32,174 nucleotides of DNA from Caldisericum exile (lineage in GTDB: Bacteria; Caldisericota; Caldisericia; Caldisericales; Caldisericaceae), in the NCBI GenBank assembly GCA_002877955.1, contig PNIL01000061.1, forward strand, positions 1 through 32,174, given 5' to 3'. Positions 16,896-24,979 of the stretch are shown here, piece by piece. Positions within the stretch are counted from its first letter, which is position 1. Each line of letters starts with the position of its first letter. Position numbers and translations under genes: made by a program. The notes beneath the pieces are model-generated. The model ran no database searches. It worked only from the letters and a program-made list of their open reading frames with translations, and was not told the DNA's origin.

Positions 16896-18272
16896 TTGCT
16901 TTTAAAAAACGCAAATATTATTGCAAATGGTAATAATCTGAAAAAAGTTAATATTTTAGTTGAAAATAAAAAAATCAAAGAAATTTTTGAAGGCAATATT
17001 CCTTACGGCATAGAGGATAAAGAAATAATAGATTGTAGCAATTATATTGTATTTCCTGGATTTATTGATGCTCATGTTCATTTTGATGATCCTGGTTATA
17101 CTGATAGAGAGGATTTCTTTACTGGTACACAAAGTGCTGCAAAAGGTGGAGTTACAACAATTGTAGACATGCCTTGTACATCAGTTCCTGAAGTGATCTC
17201 AAAGGAAAATCTTCACTACAAACTTGATATTGTTTCAAAAAAGGCTATTGTAGATTTTGCTTTTTGGGGTGGAGTAACTCCTATTCAGATTCAAACTGGT
17301 GAATACAAAAAGACTATAAAAGAATTGAAAGAAGAGGGTGTTGTAGGACTAAAACTCTATACGATATCTGGAATGAAGACTTATCCGAAAGTTAATACTG
17401 AGGAAATGGCAGCTGTTTTTGATTACATAAGAGACCTTGGACTCGTTGCGGGAATTCATGCTGAAGATTTTGAACTTGTTGATTACTTTTCAAAAAGAGA
17501 GCAAAATTTGAATCATATTTATCCCTTGGCATGGACAAAAGGTAGAAACTATGAAGCTGAAGCAGTTGCTATTTTAAGAAGTATTGCCCTCGCGAAAGAG
17601 TTTAAAAATAAGGTTCATATAGTTCATCTTTCTACAAAACTTGGCCTTATGATAATCGAAATGGCAAAAAATGAGGGTATTAATATTACAACTGAGACTT
17701 GCCCTCATTATCTTGTTTTTAATGAGAATGACCTTGAAAGAATTGGTCCAATTCTCAAAACTGCACCTCCAGTTCGAAGAAGAGAGGATTCAGAATATCT
17801 TTGGGATGGGCTTAAAAAAGGAAGTGTTGATTTTGTAACAACAGATCATGCAGGGGGTGTTTATCCACAAGAAAAAAATAAACAAAGTATTTGGGATAAT
17901 TATGCTGGTATCCCGGGTGTTCAAACCCGATTTAACGTTTTATTTACATATGGTTATTCAACTGGACGCCTTACCCTTGAGGATTTAAGGAAAGTGTTGT
18001 CTGAAAAACCTGCCGAAAGATTTGGACTCAAAAGCAAAGGTAAAATTGAAATCGGGAATGATGCGGATTTTGTTATTGTAAATCCATATGGTGAATTTAA
18101 ATTTAATGCAAGCAAAGATCTTCTTTGCAAAAACAAGTATTCTCCTTTTGATGGATTTACGTTTAAAGGGGAGATTGAAAAAACTATTGTTAGAGGGCAA
18201 ATTGTTTACGAGAAAGATAAAGGTATAACAGTAAATGGAGGTTTTGGAAAATTTGTAAAAAGCGAATATTAG
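16896..18272 (+). CDS. Allantoinase/hydantoinase-like cyclic amidohydrolase
   Basis: A 458-residue cyclic amidohydrolase with the two-metal, carboxylated-lysine site: His60-x-His62 (DAHVHFDDPG), Lys153 (GLKLYTIS), His188 (GIHAED), His244 (VHLSTKLG) and Asp317 (TTDHAGG). The AAKGGVTTIVDMP segment and the final KYSPFDGF-x-FKGEIEKTIVRG match allantoinase (AllB) better than dihydroorotase. Substrates of this group include allantoin, hydantoins, dihydropyrimidines and possibly purine ring-opening intermediates. Here the substrate is undetermined. The start is TTG at 16896, with AAGGAGGG (16884-16891) five bases upstream. Start codons further upstream would overlap adeC without a ribosome binding site. 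It is the last gene before a strong bidirectional terminator. Confidence 0.8.
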   Translation: MLLKNANIIANGNNLKKVNILVENKKIKEIFEGNIPYGIEDKEIIDCSNYIVFPGFIDAHVHFDDPGYTDREDFFTGTQSAAKGGVTTIVDMPCTSVPEVISKENLHYKLDIVSKKAIVDFAFWGGVTPIQIQTGEYKKTIKELKEEGVVGLKLYTISGMKTYPKVNTEEMAAVFDYIRDLGLVAGIHAEDFELVDYFSKREQNLNHIYPLAWTKGRNYEAEAVAILRSIALAKEFKNKVHIVHLSTKLGLMIIEMAKNEGINITTETCPHYLVFNENDLERIGPILKTAPPVRRREDSEYLWDGLKKGSVDFVTTDHAGGVYPQEKNKQSIWDNYAGIPGVQTRFNVLFTYGYSTGRLTLEDLRKVLSEKPAERFGLKSKGKIEIGNDADFVIVNPYGEFKFNASKDLLCKNKYSPFDGFTFKGEIEKTIVRGQIVYEKDKGITVNGGFGKFVKSEY

Positions 18273-18294
18273 GTATTCTAAACTTATTTATTTA

Positions 18295-18328
18295 AAAAGA
18301 GGGGTGAAACACCCCTCTTTTATTTTTC
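18295..18328. terminator. Bidirectional intrinsic terminator
   Basis: A 12-bp stem (AAAAGAGGGGTG at 18295-18306 with its complement at 18310-18321) closes an AAA loop. A T-rich tract follows on the plus strand (TTTTATTTTT, from 18318). On the minus strand the tail is TTTTTAAATAAAT. It serves both the amidohydrolase operon and the convergent ABC transporter operon, and it overlaps the permease stop codon at 18320-18322. Confidence 0.92.
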
Positions 18329-19240
18329 TCCTTTTATGAACGGTTCACCAAGAGATTTTGGTGCACCAAGATGTTTTCTCATTACTTCTCTTGCTGTTAT
18401 AATAAGCACTATAATTGTTACAAAATATGGTGTCATTTTAAGTATTGGAACAGGAATACCAAGTGGTTGTAAAATGTATTGTAAAACATCTACACCACCA
18501 AATAGATATGCGCCAAGAATTGCACGAAGAGGGTCCCACTGAGCAAAAATTGTAAGCGCAATTACAATCCATCCTCGTCCTCCAGTCATTCCTTCAATCC
18601 ACGACGGCATATACGCAAGTGTTAAGTATGCACCTGCAAAACCAGCAAAGCAACCACCAATAAAAGTAGAAAGATATCTTACAAGAGAGACATTTATGCC
18701 CAAAGCATCAGATGCTTTAGGGTTTTCACCAACTGATCTTATAATAATCCCCCATCTTGTTTTAAAAAGGATAAACCATGATACTACTGCAAGAATGATA
18801 CCTATGTAAAATAAGGGATCTCTATTGAATAATATTGGGCCAATGAATGGTATTTTTGAAAGTCCAGGAATTGCTACTTCAGAAAACCTTACTGAAAGTG
18901 GTGCTCCAATATAGCTTTTGCCTAACATACCAGCAAGTCCAATGCCTATCATTGCAATTGCAAGTCCTGAGAGTGTTTGTATTCCACGTATTGTAATCGA
19001 AACAAATGCATGCAAGAGCGAAAGAATTCCTCCTGATAGGATTGCCGCAATCAAGCCCAAAGTTGGATTTTTAGTTATATATGTTACGCTAAATCCTATA
19101 ATCGCTCCCAAAGCCATCATTCCTTCTATACCCAAGTTTAAAATGCCAGATCTTTCTGTAATTATTTCGCCTATTGTGCCCAAAAGAAGGGGAGTTCCTG
19201 CAACCATTGTTCTTTGAAGAATTGATATAATTAAATCCAT
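18320..19240 (-). CDS. BMP-type nucleoside/purine ABC transporter permease (NupQ/YufQ-like)
   Basis: A 306-residue polytopic membrane protein, very hydrophobic throughout, of the branched-chain permease fold used by nucleoside importers. The opening TPLLLGTIGEIITERSGILNLGIEGMM is the family hallmark. The central SVGENPKASDALGINVSLVR loop is the coupling region facing the ATPase. It pairs with the permease encoded just upstream to form the transmembrane channel. AAGGTGAT precedes the ATG, which lies 4 bases after the upstream permease stop. Last gene of the operon. Confidence 0.92.
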   Translation of the reverse strand: MDLIISILQRTMVAGTPLLLGTIGEIITERSGILNLGIEGMMALGAIIGFSVTYITKNPTLGLIAAILSGGILSLLHAFVSITIRGIQTLSGLAIAMIGIGLAGMLGKSYIGAPLSVRFSEVAIPGLSKIPFIGPILFNRDPLFYIGIILAVVSWFILFKTRWGIIIRSVGENPKASDALGINVSLVRYLSTFIGGCFAGFAGAYLTLAYMPSWIEGMTGGRGWIVIALTIFAQWDPLRAILGAYLFGGVDVLQYILQPLGIPVPILKMTPYFVTIIVLIITAREVMRKHLGAPKSLGEPFIKGEK

Positions 19241-19244
19241 AGCA

Positions 19245-20312
19245 TCACCTTCTTATCTTTATTTTATATTCTGTAAAGAAATTACCCACCATGACAAAAA
19301 TTAGGATTAAGCCGTTAAATGCGTTTATAGTTGAAAATGGAAAGCCAAGTGAAGTTTGGATTACATCGCCGCCTACTAAAATACCTCCAAAAAAGACTGC
19401 TGAGACAATTGCAAGAATTGGATTCAGTTGAGCAAGCCATGCAACTATAATTGCAGTGTATCCATATCCAGAGGAAATCTGAGCAGGATAAGTAAGATGC
19501 CTATGAATTCCTGCAACTTCTCCTACTCCTGCAATTCCTGCAAGTCCTCCTGAAATTAGCATCATAATTATAGTTATTTTAACAAAATCGATTCCAGAAT
19601 ACCGCGCAGCGTGAGGATTTTCGCCAGTAACTTTTATTTCATAACCATATTTGGTTTTTTCAATAAATAAATAGATCAATACTGCTGATAATAAAGCAAT
19701 TATCAAAGTAATATAGCTTATTCTTGTCCCTGGAATCTGGGCTAAGGTTGCACTTTGTGGAAAATTGTCTGTATATGGAAAACCATACTGTGTTTTACCT
19801 TTCCAAGGGCCATATACAAGATATTCTACAAAATCTTCTGCAATGTAATTCAGCATAAGTGTGGAAATAATTTCATTGATTCCTAACTTGACTTTAAGTA
19901 GTGCAGGAATTAAACCAAATAGCGCACCACCCAAAAAACCCACCAAAAACATAATAGTTATTGTTGAAATTGATGAATGATAAGGACCAAAGTTTAATGC
20001 AATCCATGTTGCAAAAGTTGCCCCAACCAATAACTGTCCATTTGCGCCTATATTCCAAAATTTGCCTTTAAATGCTACAATTAAACCTTCTGTTATAAGA
20101 AGCAGTGGGATTGCTTTAGCTATTGTTTCTTTTAAACCAAAAGGCGAACCAAATGACCCTTGAAAGATCTTAGAGAATGCATAAAAAGGGTTAATACCAC
20201 GCAATAAAAAAATAAAACTTGATAAAATTACAGCTACAAAGATGGAGATGAGATAAACAGAAGTATAGTACTTTTTTGAGACATAACCCCTCTTTTCAAT
20301 TGAGATGTGCAT
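19245..20312 (-). CDS. BMP-type nucleoside/purine ABC transporter permease (NupP/YufP-like)
   Basis: A 355-residue polytopic membrane protein and partner of the neighbouring permease. After a short cytoplasmic N-terminus (about 18 residues) there is a long first membrane segment. FKGKFWNIGANGQLLVGA and the VTGENPHAARYSGIDF coupling loop are typical of the family. Its ATG lies inside the end of the ATPase gene (17-base overlap) behind AGGAGGAG, indicating coupled translation. Together with the ATPase and binding lipoprotein it forms a full importer. Confidence 0.92.
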   Translation of the reverse strand: MHISIEKRGYVSKKYYTSVYLISIFVAVILSSFIFLLRGINPFYAFSKIFQGSFGSPFGLKETIAKAIPLLLITEGLIVAFKGKFWNIGANGQLLVGATFATWIALNFGPYHSSISTITIMFLVGFLGGALFGLIPALLKVKLGINEIISTLMLNYIAEDFVEYLVYGPWKGKTQYGFPYTDNFPQSATLAQIPGTRISYITLIIALLSAVLIYLFIEKTKYGYEIKVTGENPHAARYSGIDFVKITIIMMLISGGLAGIAGVGEVAGIHRHLTYPAQISSGYGYTAIIVAWLAQLNPILAIVSAVFFGGILVGGDVIQTSLGFPFSTINAFNGLILIFVMVGNFFTEYKIKIRR

Positions 20313-21849
20313 TATTCTCCTCCTGTTTCCTTAGGGATCCAGCCATCATTAAACCAATTTCTTCAATTGAAACTTTCTTTGGATCAACTATACCCATAAA
20401 TTCTCCCATAAACATCACTGCAACTCTGTCACTTAGTTGAAGTATTTCCTCTAAATCTTCTGAGACAAGAAGTATTGCAGAACCTTCTTTCCTCTTCTTT
20501 AACAATAGTTTTCTTATATATTCAGTTGCAGCGATATCAAGGCCATAAGTTGGGTGTGCGGCAACAATAAAATTAGACTTTGTTGTAGTCTCTCTTGCAA
20601 GGATTAATTTTTGTATATTTCCTCCCGATAAAAGTTTTGTTTTTGTCTCTATCGACGGTGTTGCAATTGAAAAATCTTTCACCAGTTTAATTGTAAAATC
20701 TTTAATTGTTTTGTAATTTAAAAATCCTCTGTTAGAAAATGGCTCTTTATAGTAGTCTCTAAGCACGGCGTTTTCGTAAACTGGAAAATTTGGTACTATT
20801 CCATACTTTATCCTTTCCTCAGGAATGTGAGCAACACCCATTTCTCCTATTTCTCGTGCACCTCTGTTTTGTATCTCCTTATTATTAATAATTACCTTCC
20901 CTTTTTCTACTCTCCTTAGTCCAGTAAGTGCTTCTACTAATTCCTTTTGTCCATTTCCGGAAACACCGGCTATACCGAGAATTTCTCCCTTTCTTATTTC
21001 AAAAGATAAATTTTTTACAGCCTTTATGCCTTTGTCACTTAGAACATCAATATTTTCAACTTTAACTACAACTTCACCTGGTTCAACCTTTTCCTTTTCC
21101 AAATTGAATATAATTTCTCTACCAACCATCATTTTTGCTAACTCTTCTTTTGTTGCATCCTTTGTCGTTGTGGTTCCAATAACTTTTCCTTGCCTTAAGA
21201 CTGTTACAATTCCACCTAATTCATAAACCTCTTCAAGTTTGTGAGTTATAAAAATGACTGAATGTCCATTAGCAACGAGTTTTTTAACTGTTTTAAAAAG
21301 TTCAGTTGCTTCTTGTGGTGTAAGTACTGAGGTAGGTTCATCAAGGATAAGCAATTTTGCTCCACGCATTAGTGCTTTTAAGATTTCAACCCTTTGTTGT
21401 TCTCCTGCTGAAAGCTGCCATATTTTTGCATCTGGATTTACATGTAAACCAATTTCGTTACTGTACCTCTCTATTTCTTTTGCAATATCTTCTGTTGGAT
21501 TTAGAAATTTAGTTCTATTAAGTCCAAGCGCTACATTTTCAGCAACTGAGTGATTTTCTACAAGCATGAAATGCTGGTGAACCATACCGATTCCATAATT
21601 CATTGCAGTTCGAGGAGAGTCAATAAAAACTTTCCTTCCGTTTATAAATATTTCTCCATCATCAGGTTGGTAGATGCCATAGATTATATTCATAAGTGTT
21701 GTTTTTCCCGCACCATTTTCTCCTAAAAGGGCATGAATTTCACCTGCATTGATTTTTAAAGAGATTTTATTGTTTGCTACAACTCCTGGAAATTCTTTGT
21801 AGATGTCCTTTAATTCAAGCGATTTGAATTCGATATTGTCTAATTCCAA
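20296..21849 (-). CDS. Double-domain ABC transporter ATPase (NupO/YufO-like)
   Basis: A 517-residue ATPase with two fused nucleotide-binding domains that powers the BMP-type importer. Domain 1 has an intact Walker A GENGAGKTT (43-51), signature LSAGEQQRVEIL and Walker B LLILDEPTSVLT. Domain 2 has a degenerate Walker A (GVSGNGQKELVEAL, lacking the Gly-Lys-Ser/Thr) and the LSGGNIQKLILARE signature. Its Walker B ends in His (FIVAAHPTYGLD) where a Gln or Glu is usual. The asymmetric pattern is normal for sugar/nucleoside ATPases such as RbsA. The start is TTG with GAGGTG five bases upstream. The gene lies 70 bases after the binding-protein gene, separated by a GC-rich hairpin. Confidence 0.93.
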   Translation of the reverse strand: MELDNIEFKSLELKDIYKEFPGVVANNKISLKINAGEIHALLGENGAGKTTLMNIIYGIYQPDDGEIFINGRKVFIDSPRTAMNYGIGMVHQHFMLVENHSVAENVALGLNRTKFLNPTEDIAKEIERYSNEIGLHVNPDAKIWQLSAGEQQRVEILKALMRGAKLLILDEPTSVLTPQEATELFKTVKKLVANGHSVIFITHKLEEVYELGGIVTVLRQGKVIGTTTTKDATKEELAKMMVGREIIFNLEKEKVEPGEVVVKVENIDVLSDKGIKAVKNLSFEIRKGEILGIAGVSGNGQKELVEALTGLRRVEKGKVIINNKEIQNRGAREIGEMGVAHIPEERIKYGIVPNFPVYENAVLRDYYKEPFSNRGFLNYKTIKDFTIKLVKDFSIATPSIETKTKLLSGGNIQKLILARETTTKSNFIVAAHPTYGLDIAATEYIRKLLLKKRKEGSAILLVSEDLEEILQLSDRVAVMFMGEFMGIVDPKKVSIEEIGLMMAGSLRKQEENNAHLN

Positions 21850-21876
21850 GGTTTCACCTCACTTAATTTAATTGAA

Positions 21877-21894
21877 GGGGGGATTTAACCCCCC
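21877..21894 (-). other. Intercistronic hairpin between binding protein and ATPase genes
   Basis: Six consecutive G (21877-21882) and six C (21889-21894) flank a six-base loop. Flanking TTAATTT and AAATTAA can extend the stem through an internal loop. In the minus-strand direction no U-run follows, so it is unlikely to be a full terminator. It is better explained as a stabiliser of the upstream binding-protein mRNA or a partial attenuator, giving more lipoprotein than ATPase. Confidence 0.75.
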
Positions 21895-21919
21895 TAAATT
21901 AACTTCTTTAATTGTTTTT

Positions 21920-23122
21920 TTATTTTGGAATTTCTCCAACTACATTGTCAACAAACCAATTAATATTCCACAATAAATCGTGAGAAGCCCTTTCTCCTGG
22001 TTTTAATCTCAATGTTCCTTTTTGATCATAGATTGGACCTGTAAACGGATCAAAGAGAACTGTTGGTTCACTCATTTGTTCTTCTCTCTTCATAACAAGA
22101 TCGTATATGCTAATTTTTCCAAGGATTGGATCGTTTACAAATTTTGCTTTAAGTGCATCAACAAACTTTGGATTAATTGGAGTATTAAAGTCTGCTCCAA
22201 GTTTGCAAGCGCCTTCTTTCATAAGCCACCAGTAGTCCTGGTTAGTCCAAGTATTTGTGTATACTCTTCTTATAATGTCTTCATAGATTGGTTCCCAATC
22301 TGCAAGCTGCCCAGAAACTACTGTATCGGGTCCATATTGTAACATAGGGCTATAGTGAGAAAATGTATAGATCTGCTGTCCTTTCTTTGTATGTTCTTCG
22401 CCAACATCGATCACAGCAGTAGAATCTTCTGTGAACGCTAAGGCATCAACTCCATCAGATATCAGAGATTCTGCTGCTTCTTTTGCCTTTGCAGGGTCAT
22501 ACCAAGAGAATAGCCATCTTACATAGACTTTTGCCTTTGGATTGGCTTCTTTTACACCAATTGCAAATGCGTTAATGTGTCTTATAACTTCGGGAATTGG
22601 ATGAGCTGCAACATATCCAATTTTATTAGTTTTTGTAAGAGCGCCAGCCATTAAACCTGTAAGATAATAAGCTTGGTAAAGTTCAGAGAAATAAGTGCCA
22701 AGATTGGTATCCCTCTTGTAGCCAGAGCAATGTTCAAAAATAACATTTGGATACTTTTTTGCTGCTTCAGCTGTTGCGTCCATAAATCCGAAACTTGTTG
22801 TGAATACAATGTTGCATTTTTCTTCGTTAACTAACCTGTCGATGTAACGACCAGCATCAGTTTCTGGAACTGATTCAATGTAGACTGTTTTAAGCCATGG
22901 GAATTTTTGTTCGAGTTGCTTTCTTGCTACATCATGTGCATTAGTCCAACCATAATCACCCGTAGGTCCTACATAAATAAATCCTGCTTTAATAGTTTTT
23001 TCTTGAGCTTGTGGTTGGGATGTTGTTTGGGAAGGTTGTTGCGGCGAACATGAGACAGAAGTAAATACAAGCATTAATAAAACTAATGCTACTAATAATG
23101 TTTTTAATTTGTTTTTTAGCAT
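21920..23122 (-). CDS. BMP family (PnrA-like) substrate-binding lipoprotein
   Basis: A 400-residue extracytoplasmic binding protein for a nucleoside or purine-base importer. An N-terminal Lys-rich stretch and hydrophobic core (residues 1-20) lead to Ser-Val-Ser-Cys25, a lipobox with an unusual residue at -3. A Ser/Gln/Pro-rich linker precedes the folded domain. The body begins KAGFIYVGPTGDYGWTNAHD, typical of the BMP subgroup. Later segments include NIVFTTSFGFMDA, KIGYVAAHPIPEVIRHINAF and the ligand-side region around ALAFTEDST. The ligand is not fixed by sequence; adenine, guanosine or inosine are plausible given adenine deaminase nearby. The ribosome binding site AAAGGAGGTGA is near-perfect. 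It is the first and probably the most highly expressed gene of the operon. Confidence 0.92.
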   Translation of the reverse strand: MLKNKLKTLLVALVLLMLVFTSVSCSPQQPSQTTSQPQAQEKTIKAGFIYVGPTGDYGWTNAHDVARKQLEQKFPWLKTVYIESVPETDAGRYIDRLVNEEKCNIVFTTSFGFMDATAEAAKKYPNVIFEHCSGYKRDTNLGTYFSELYQAYYLTGLMAGALTKTNKIGYVAAHPIPEVIRHINAFAIGVKEANPKAKVYVRWLFSWYDPAKAKEAAESLISDGVDALAFTEDSTAVIDVGEEHTKKGQQIYTFSHYSPMLQYGPDTVVSGQLADWEPIYEDIIRRVYTNTWTNQDYWWLMKEGACKLGADFNTPINPKFVDALKAKFVNDPILGKISIYDLVMKREEQMSEPTVLFDPFTGPIYDQKGTLRLKPGERASHDLLWNINWFVDNVVGEIPK

Positions 23123-23142
23123 ACTTCACCTCCTTTAAAGTT

Positions 23143-23171
23143 ATTTTATTAAATTTACTTAAAATTTGCAA
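23143..23171 (-). promoter_or_regulatory. Promoter of the BMP transporter operon
   Basis: On the minus strand TTGCAA (23166-23171), 17 bp, then TAAAAT (23143-23148), reading into the near-perfect ribosome binding site of the binding-protein gene. The leader is short. No purine-riboswitch-like fold is apparent in it. Confidence 0.55.
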
Positions 23172-23176
23172 TATGT

Positions 23177-23206
23177 TTGTGAATATTTCTTAAAAAATAT
23201 TATAAT
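23177..23206 (+). promoter_or_regulatory. Promoter of threonine synthase gene
   Basis: TTGTGA (23177-23182), 18 bp, then TATAAT (23201-23206), about 40 bases before the start codon. It is divergent from the transporter promoter. The surrounding run of A/T repeats makes the exact -10 uncertain. Confidence 0.55.
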
Positions 23207-23246
23207 ATAATATAAAAGCTATCTTAAACAAGAAAGGAGACAATCT

Positions 23247-24485
23247 ATGGGACATGTTAAAAGCTTGAAGTGTTTGATTTGTGGATCCGAATATCAAGAA
23301 GATGAAGTAGAGTACACTTGTCCTAAGTGCGGAAACGAAGGTTTGCTTGAAGTTGAATACGATTATGGAACAATCAAAACAGAGTTTACTAAAGAATATC
23401 TAAAAAATAATAAAAATTATTCTATGTGGAGATATTTGCCATTACTTCCAATAAACGATGCTTCAAAAATTGGACCACTTCAAGTAGGCTTTACTCCACT
23501 TTATGATGTGCCAATAATTAGAAAAGATTTAGGTGTGAGAAATCTTTTTATAAAAGATGAAGGAAGAAATCCAACTGCCTCTTTAAAAGATAGGGCATCA
23601 GCTGTAGTTGTTGTTAAAGCTCAGGAAGTTGGGTTAAATGATATAACTTGTGCTTCAACTGGAAATGCTGCTTCATCTCTTGCTGGTGCAACTGCTTCAG
23701 TCGGCTTAAAATCATACATTTTTGTCCCCAAAAATGCTCCAAAGGCAAAACTTACTCAGCTTTTAGTTTTTGGTGCAACAGTATTTGCTGTAAACGGGAC
23801 CTACGATGAAGCATTTGATCTTTCAATAAAGGCGACAAAGGAATTTGGATGGTATAATAGAAATACAGGTTTTAACCCATATACTGTTGAAGGAAAGAAG
23901 ACTGTAGCACTTGAAATTGCAGAACAATTGAACTTTGATGTTCCCGACTATATTTTCGTTTCAGTTGGAGATGGCAATATTATTTCAGGAGTTTATAAAG
24001 GGTTTTTTGATTTATTAAATCTCGGCTTTATAGATAGAATGCCAAAACTTATTGCAGTCCAGGCAGAAGGTTGCTCTCCCGTTGTTGATGCCGTTAATGG
24101 GGATGGAATAATTAGACCAGTCATACCTAATACAATAGCTGATAGTATTTCAGTTGGAATCCCAAGATCTGGAATTATGGCAGTTAAGTATATTAAAGAG
24201 AGCGGAGGTTTTGGAATAAAAGTCAGTGATTTAGAAATTCTAAATGCAATAAAATATCTTGGATCTAAAAGTGGTATCTTTGCTGAACCTGCTGGATCAA
24301 CTTCATTTGCAGGTTATTTGAAGGCGCTTAATAGCGGTTCTATTAGAAAAGATGATAAAGTAGTTGTGATTATAACTGGGAACGGCTTAAAAGATGTTGA
24401 TAGTGCTATGAGAGCTGTAAAGGAACCTATTTATGTAGATCCTACTATTGAGGATGTTAAAAATAAATTAAAAGAGACAAAATAA
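23247..24485 (+). CDS. thrC: Threonine synthase
   Basis: A 412-residue PLP enzyme converting O-phosphohomoserine to threonine. It has an N-terminal zinc ribbon (Cys9, Cys12, Cys25, Cys28) followed by a fold-type II core. The PLP lysine is Lys114 in NPTASLKDRAS, the STGNAASSLAG loop binds the phosphate side, and SVGDGN is the glycine-rich PLP phosphate region. Zinc-ribbon forms are common in archaea, Thermotogae-like bacteria and Firmicutes. A related cysteate or threonine-like synthase cannot be fully excluded. AAGGAG lies 7 bases before the ATG. The gene is monocistronic. Its stop codon directly abuts the stop codon of the opposing gene, with no terminator between. Confidence 0.9.
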   Translation: MGHVKSLKCLICGSEYQEDEVEYTCPKCGNEGLLEVEYDYGTIKTEFTKEYLKNNKNYSMWRYLPLLPINDASKIGPLQVGFTPLYDVPIIRKDLGVRNLFIKDEGRNPTASLKDRASAVVVVKAQEVGLNDITCASTGNAASSLAGATASVGLKSYIFVPKNAPKAKLTQLLVFGATVFAVNGTYDEAFDLSIKATKEFGWYNRNTGFNPYTVEGKKTVALEIAEQLNFDVPDYIFVSVGDGNIISGVYKGFFDLLNLGFIDRMPKLIAVQAEGCSPVVDAVNGDGIIRPVIPNTIADSISVGIPRSGIMAVKYIKESGGFGIKVSDLEILNAIKYLGSKSGIFAEPAGSTSFAGYLKALNSGSIRKDDKVVVIITGNGLKDVDSAMRAVKEPIYVDPTIEDVKNKLKETK

Positions 24486-24740
24486 TTATTCTGATACTGG
24501 TGAAATCACAACTATCATTTCCTTTTTTATAAGAATAAAGTCTCTTTTTTCAATGACTTCTTTAGAATTAATTGAGCGTATTTCTGCATCTACTACGGGT
24601 AAGAACTGTGTGTCCTTTAAAAACTTATTTAACGCATCTGAAAATCGCATATTCGCTGGAACATAAACGAAACCTTTTATTACAAATGCTTCTGTTAATA
24701 TTGTAACTTCTGTTTTTTTAGTGTTTGGATTTATTGCCAT
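24486..24740 (-). CDS. Small conserved-looking protein of unknown function (84 aa)
   Basis: An 84-residue protein, cytoplasmic and without cysteines, predicted mainly beta-strand from alternating hydrophobic runs (VTILTEAFVIKGFVYV and FILIKKEMIVVISPV). A central helix-like segment (RFSDALNKFLKDTQ) lies between them. The layout recalls small DUF6812-like domains, but I cannot confirm a family. A strong GGAGG sits just before the ATG, directly after the T-tract of the S21 terminator. Expression therefore depends on read-through from rpsU or an undetected promoter. It abuts thrC end to end. Confidence 0.75.
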   Translation of the reverse strand: MAINPNTKKTEVTILTEAFVIKGFVYVPANMRFSDALNKFLKDTQFLPVVDAEIRSINSKEVIEKRDFILIKKEMIVVISPVSE

Positions 24741-24750
24741 TTATACCTCC

Positions 24751-24787
24751 AAAAAAATTAAAGGCAGGTTTTTTCCCTGCCTTTAAT
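24751..24787 (-). terminator. Intrinsic terminator of rpsU, overlapping its last codons
   Basis: In the minus direction a 12-bp stem (24776-24787 with 24757-24768) closes a GAAAAAA-type loop and is followed by a run of seven T (24751-24757). The stem and loop include the final codons and stop of rpsU (24758-24760). The next gene's ribosome binding site starts right after the T-run, so this can act as an attenuator between the two genes. Confidence 0.85.
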
Positions 24788-24952
24788 TTTTAACTTTTTC
24801 TTTGCTTCTTTTTGTTTTTTTCTTACACTTGGTGGGACATAGTAACGTCTTTTTTTAATTTCTGCATAAATCCCATCTTTTGCGCATTCTCTTCTAAATC
24901 TCTTAAGCATGTCCTCTAAGGACTCATTTTGTCTTCTATGTACTTCTGCCAC
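24758..24952 (-). CDS. rpsU: 30S ribosomal protein S21
   Basis: A 64-residue basic protein. The sequence runs VHRRQNESLEDMLKRFRRECAKDGI, then KKRRYYVPPSVRKKQKEAKKKLK, the S21 pattern of an Asn-Glu-Ser start, an Arg-rich helix and a Tyr-Tyr-x-Pro-Pro/Lys-Pro-Ser turn. S21 binds the 30S platform near the 3' end of 16S rRNA and aids initiation. The start is GTG, because no ATG lies in frame upstream before a stop. Its Shine-Dalgarno AGGAG overlaps an 8-bp leader hairpin. The last four codons form part of the terminator. Confidence 0.92.
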   Translation of the reverse strand: MAEVHRRQNESLEDMLKRFRRECAKDGIYAEIKKRRYYVPPSVRKKQKEAKKKLKIKGREKTCL

Positions 24953-24959
24953 TGGTTTT

Positions 24960-24979
24960 CTCCTAACTTTTAGTTAGGA
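24960..24979 (-). promoter_or_regulatory. Leader hairpin sequestering the rpsU ribosome binding site
   Basis: The palindrome 24961-24979 has 8-bp arms (TCCTAACT and its complement) around a 3-base loop. On the minus strand the downstream arm ends in AGGA, which belongs to the AGGAG Shine-Dalgarno (24960-24964), seven bases from the GTG. Folding would hide most of it. A second AAAGGAGG (about 24986-24993) lies further upstream with no start codon in range. Confidence 0.6.

Noticed and set aside
20941-21010. Second ATPase domain of the importer as a pseudogene-like defect (degenerate Walker A)
   Set aside because: Asymmetric, partly degenerate second domains are normal in RbsA/NupO-type fused ATPases.
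23123-23246. Purine riboswitch upstream of the nucleoside importer
   Set aside because: The leader from the predicted promoter to the start codon is about 15-20 bases, too short for an aptamer. No matching core was seen.
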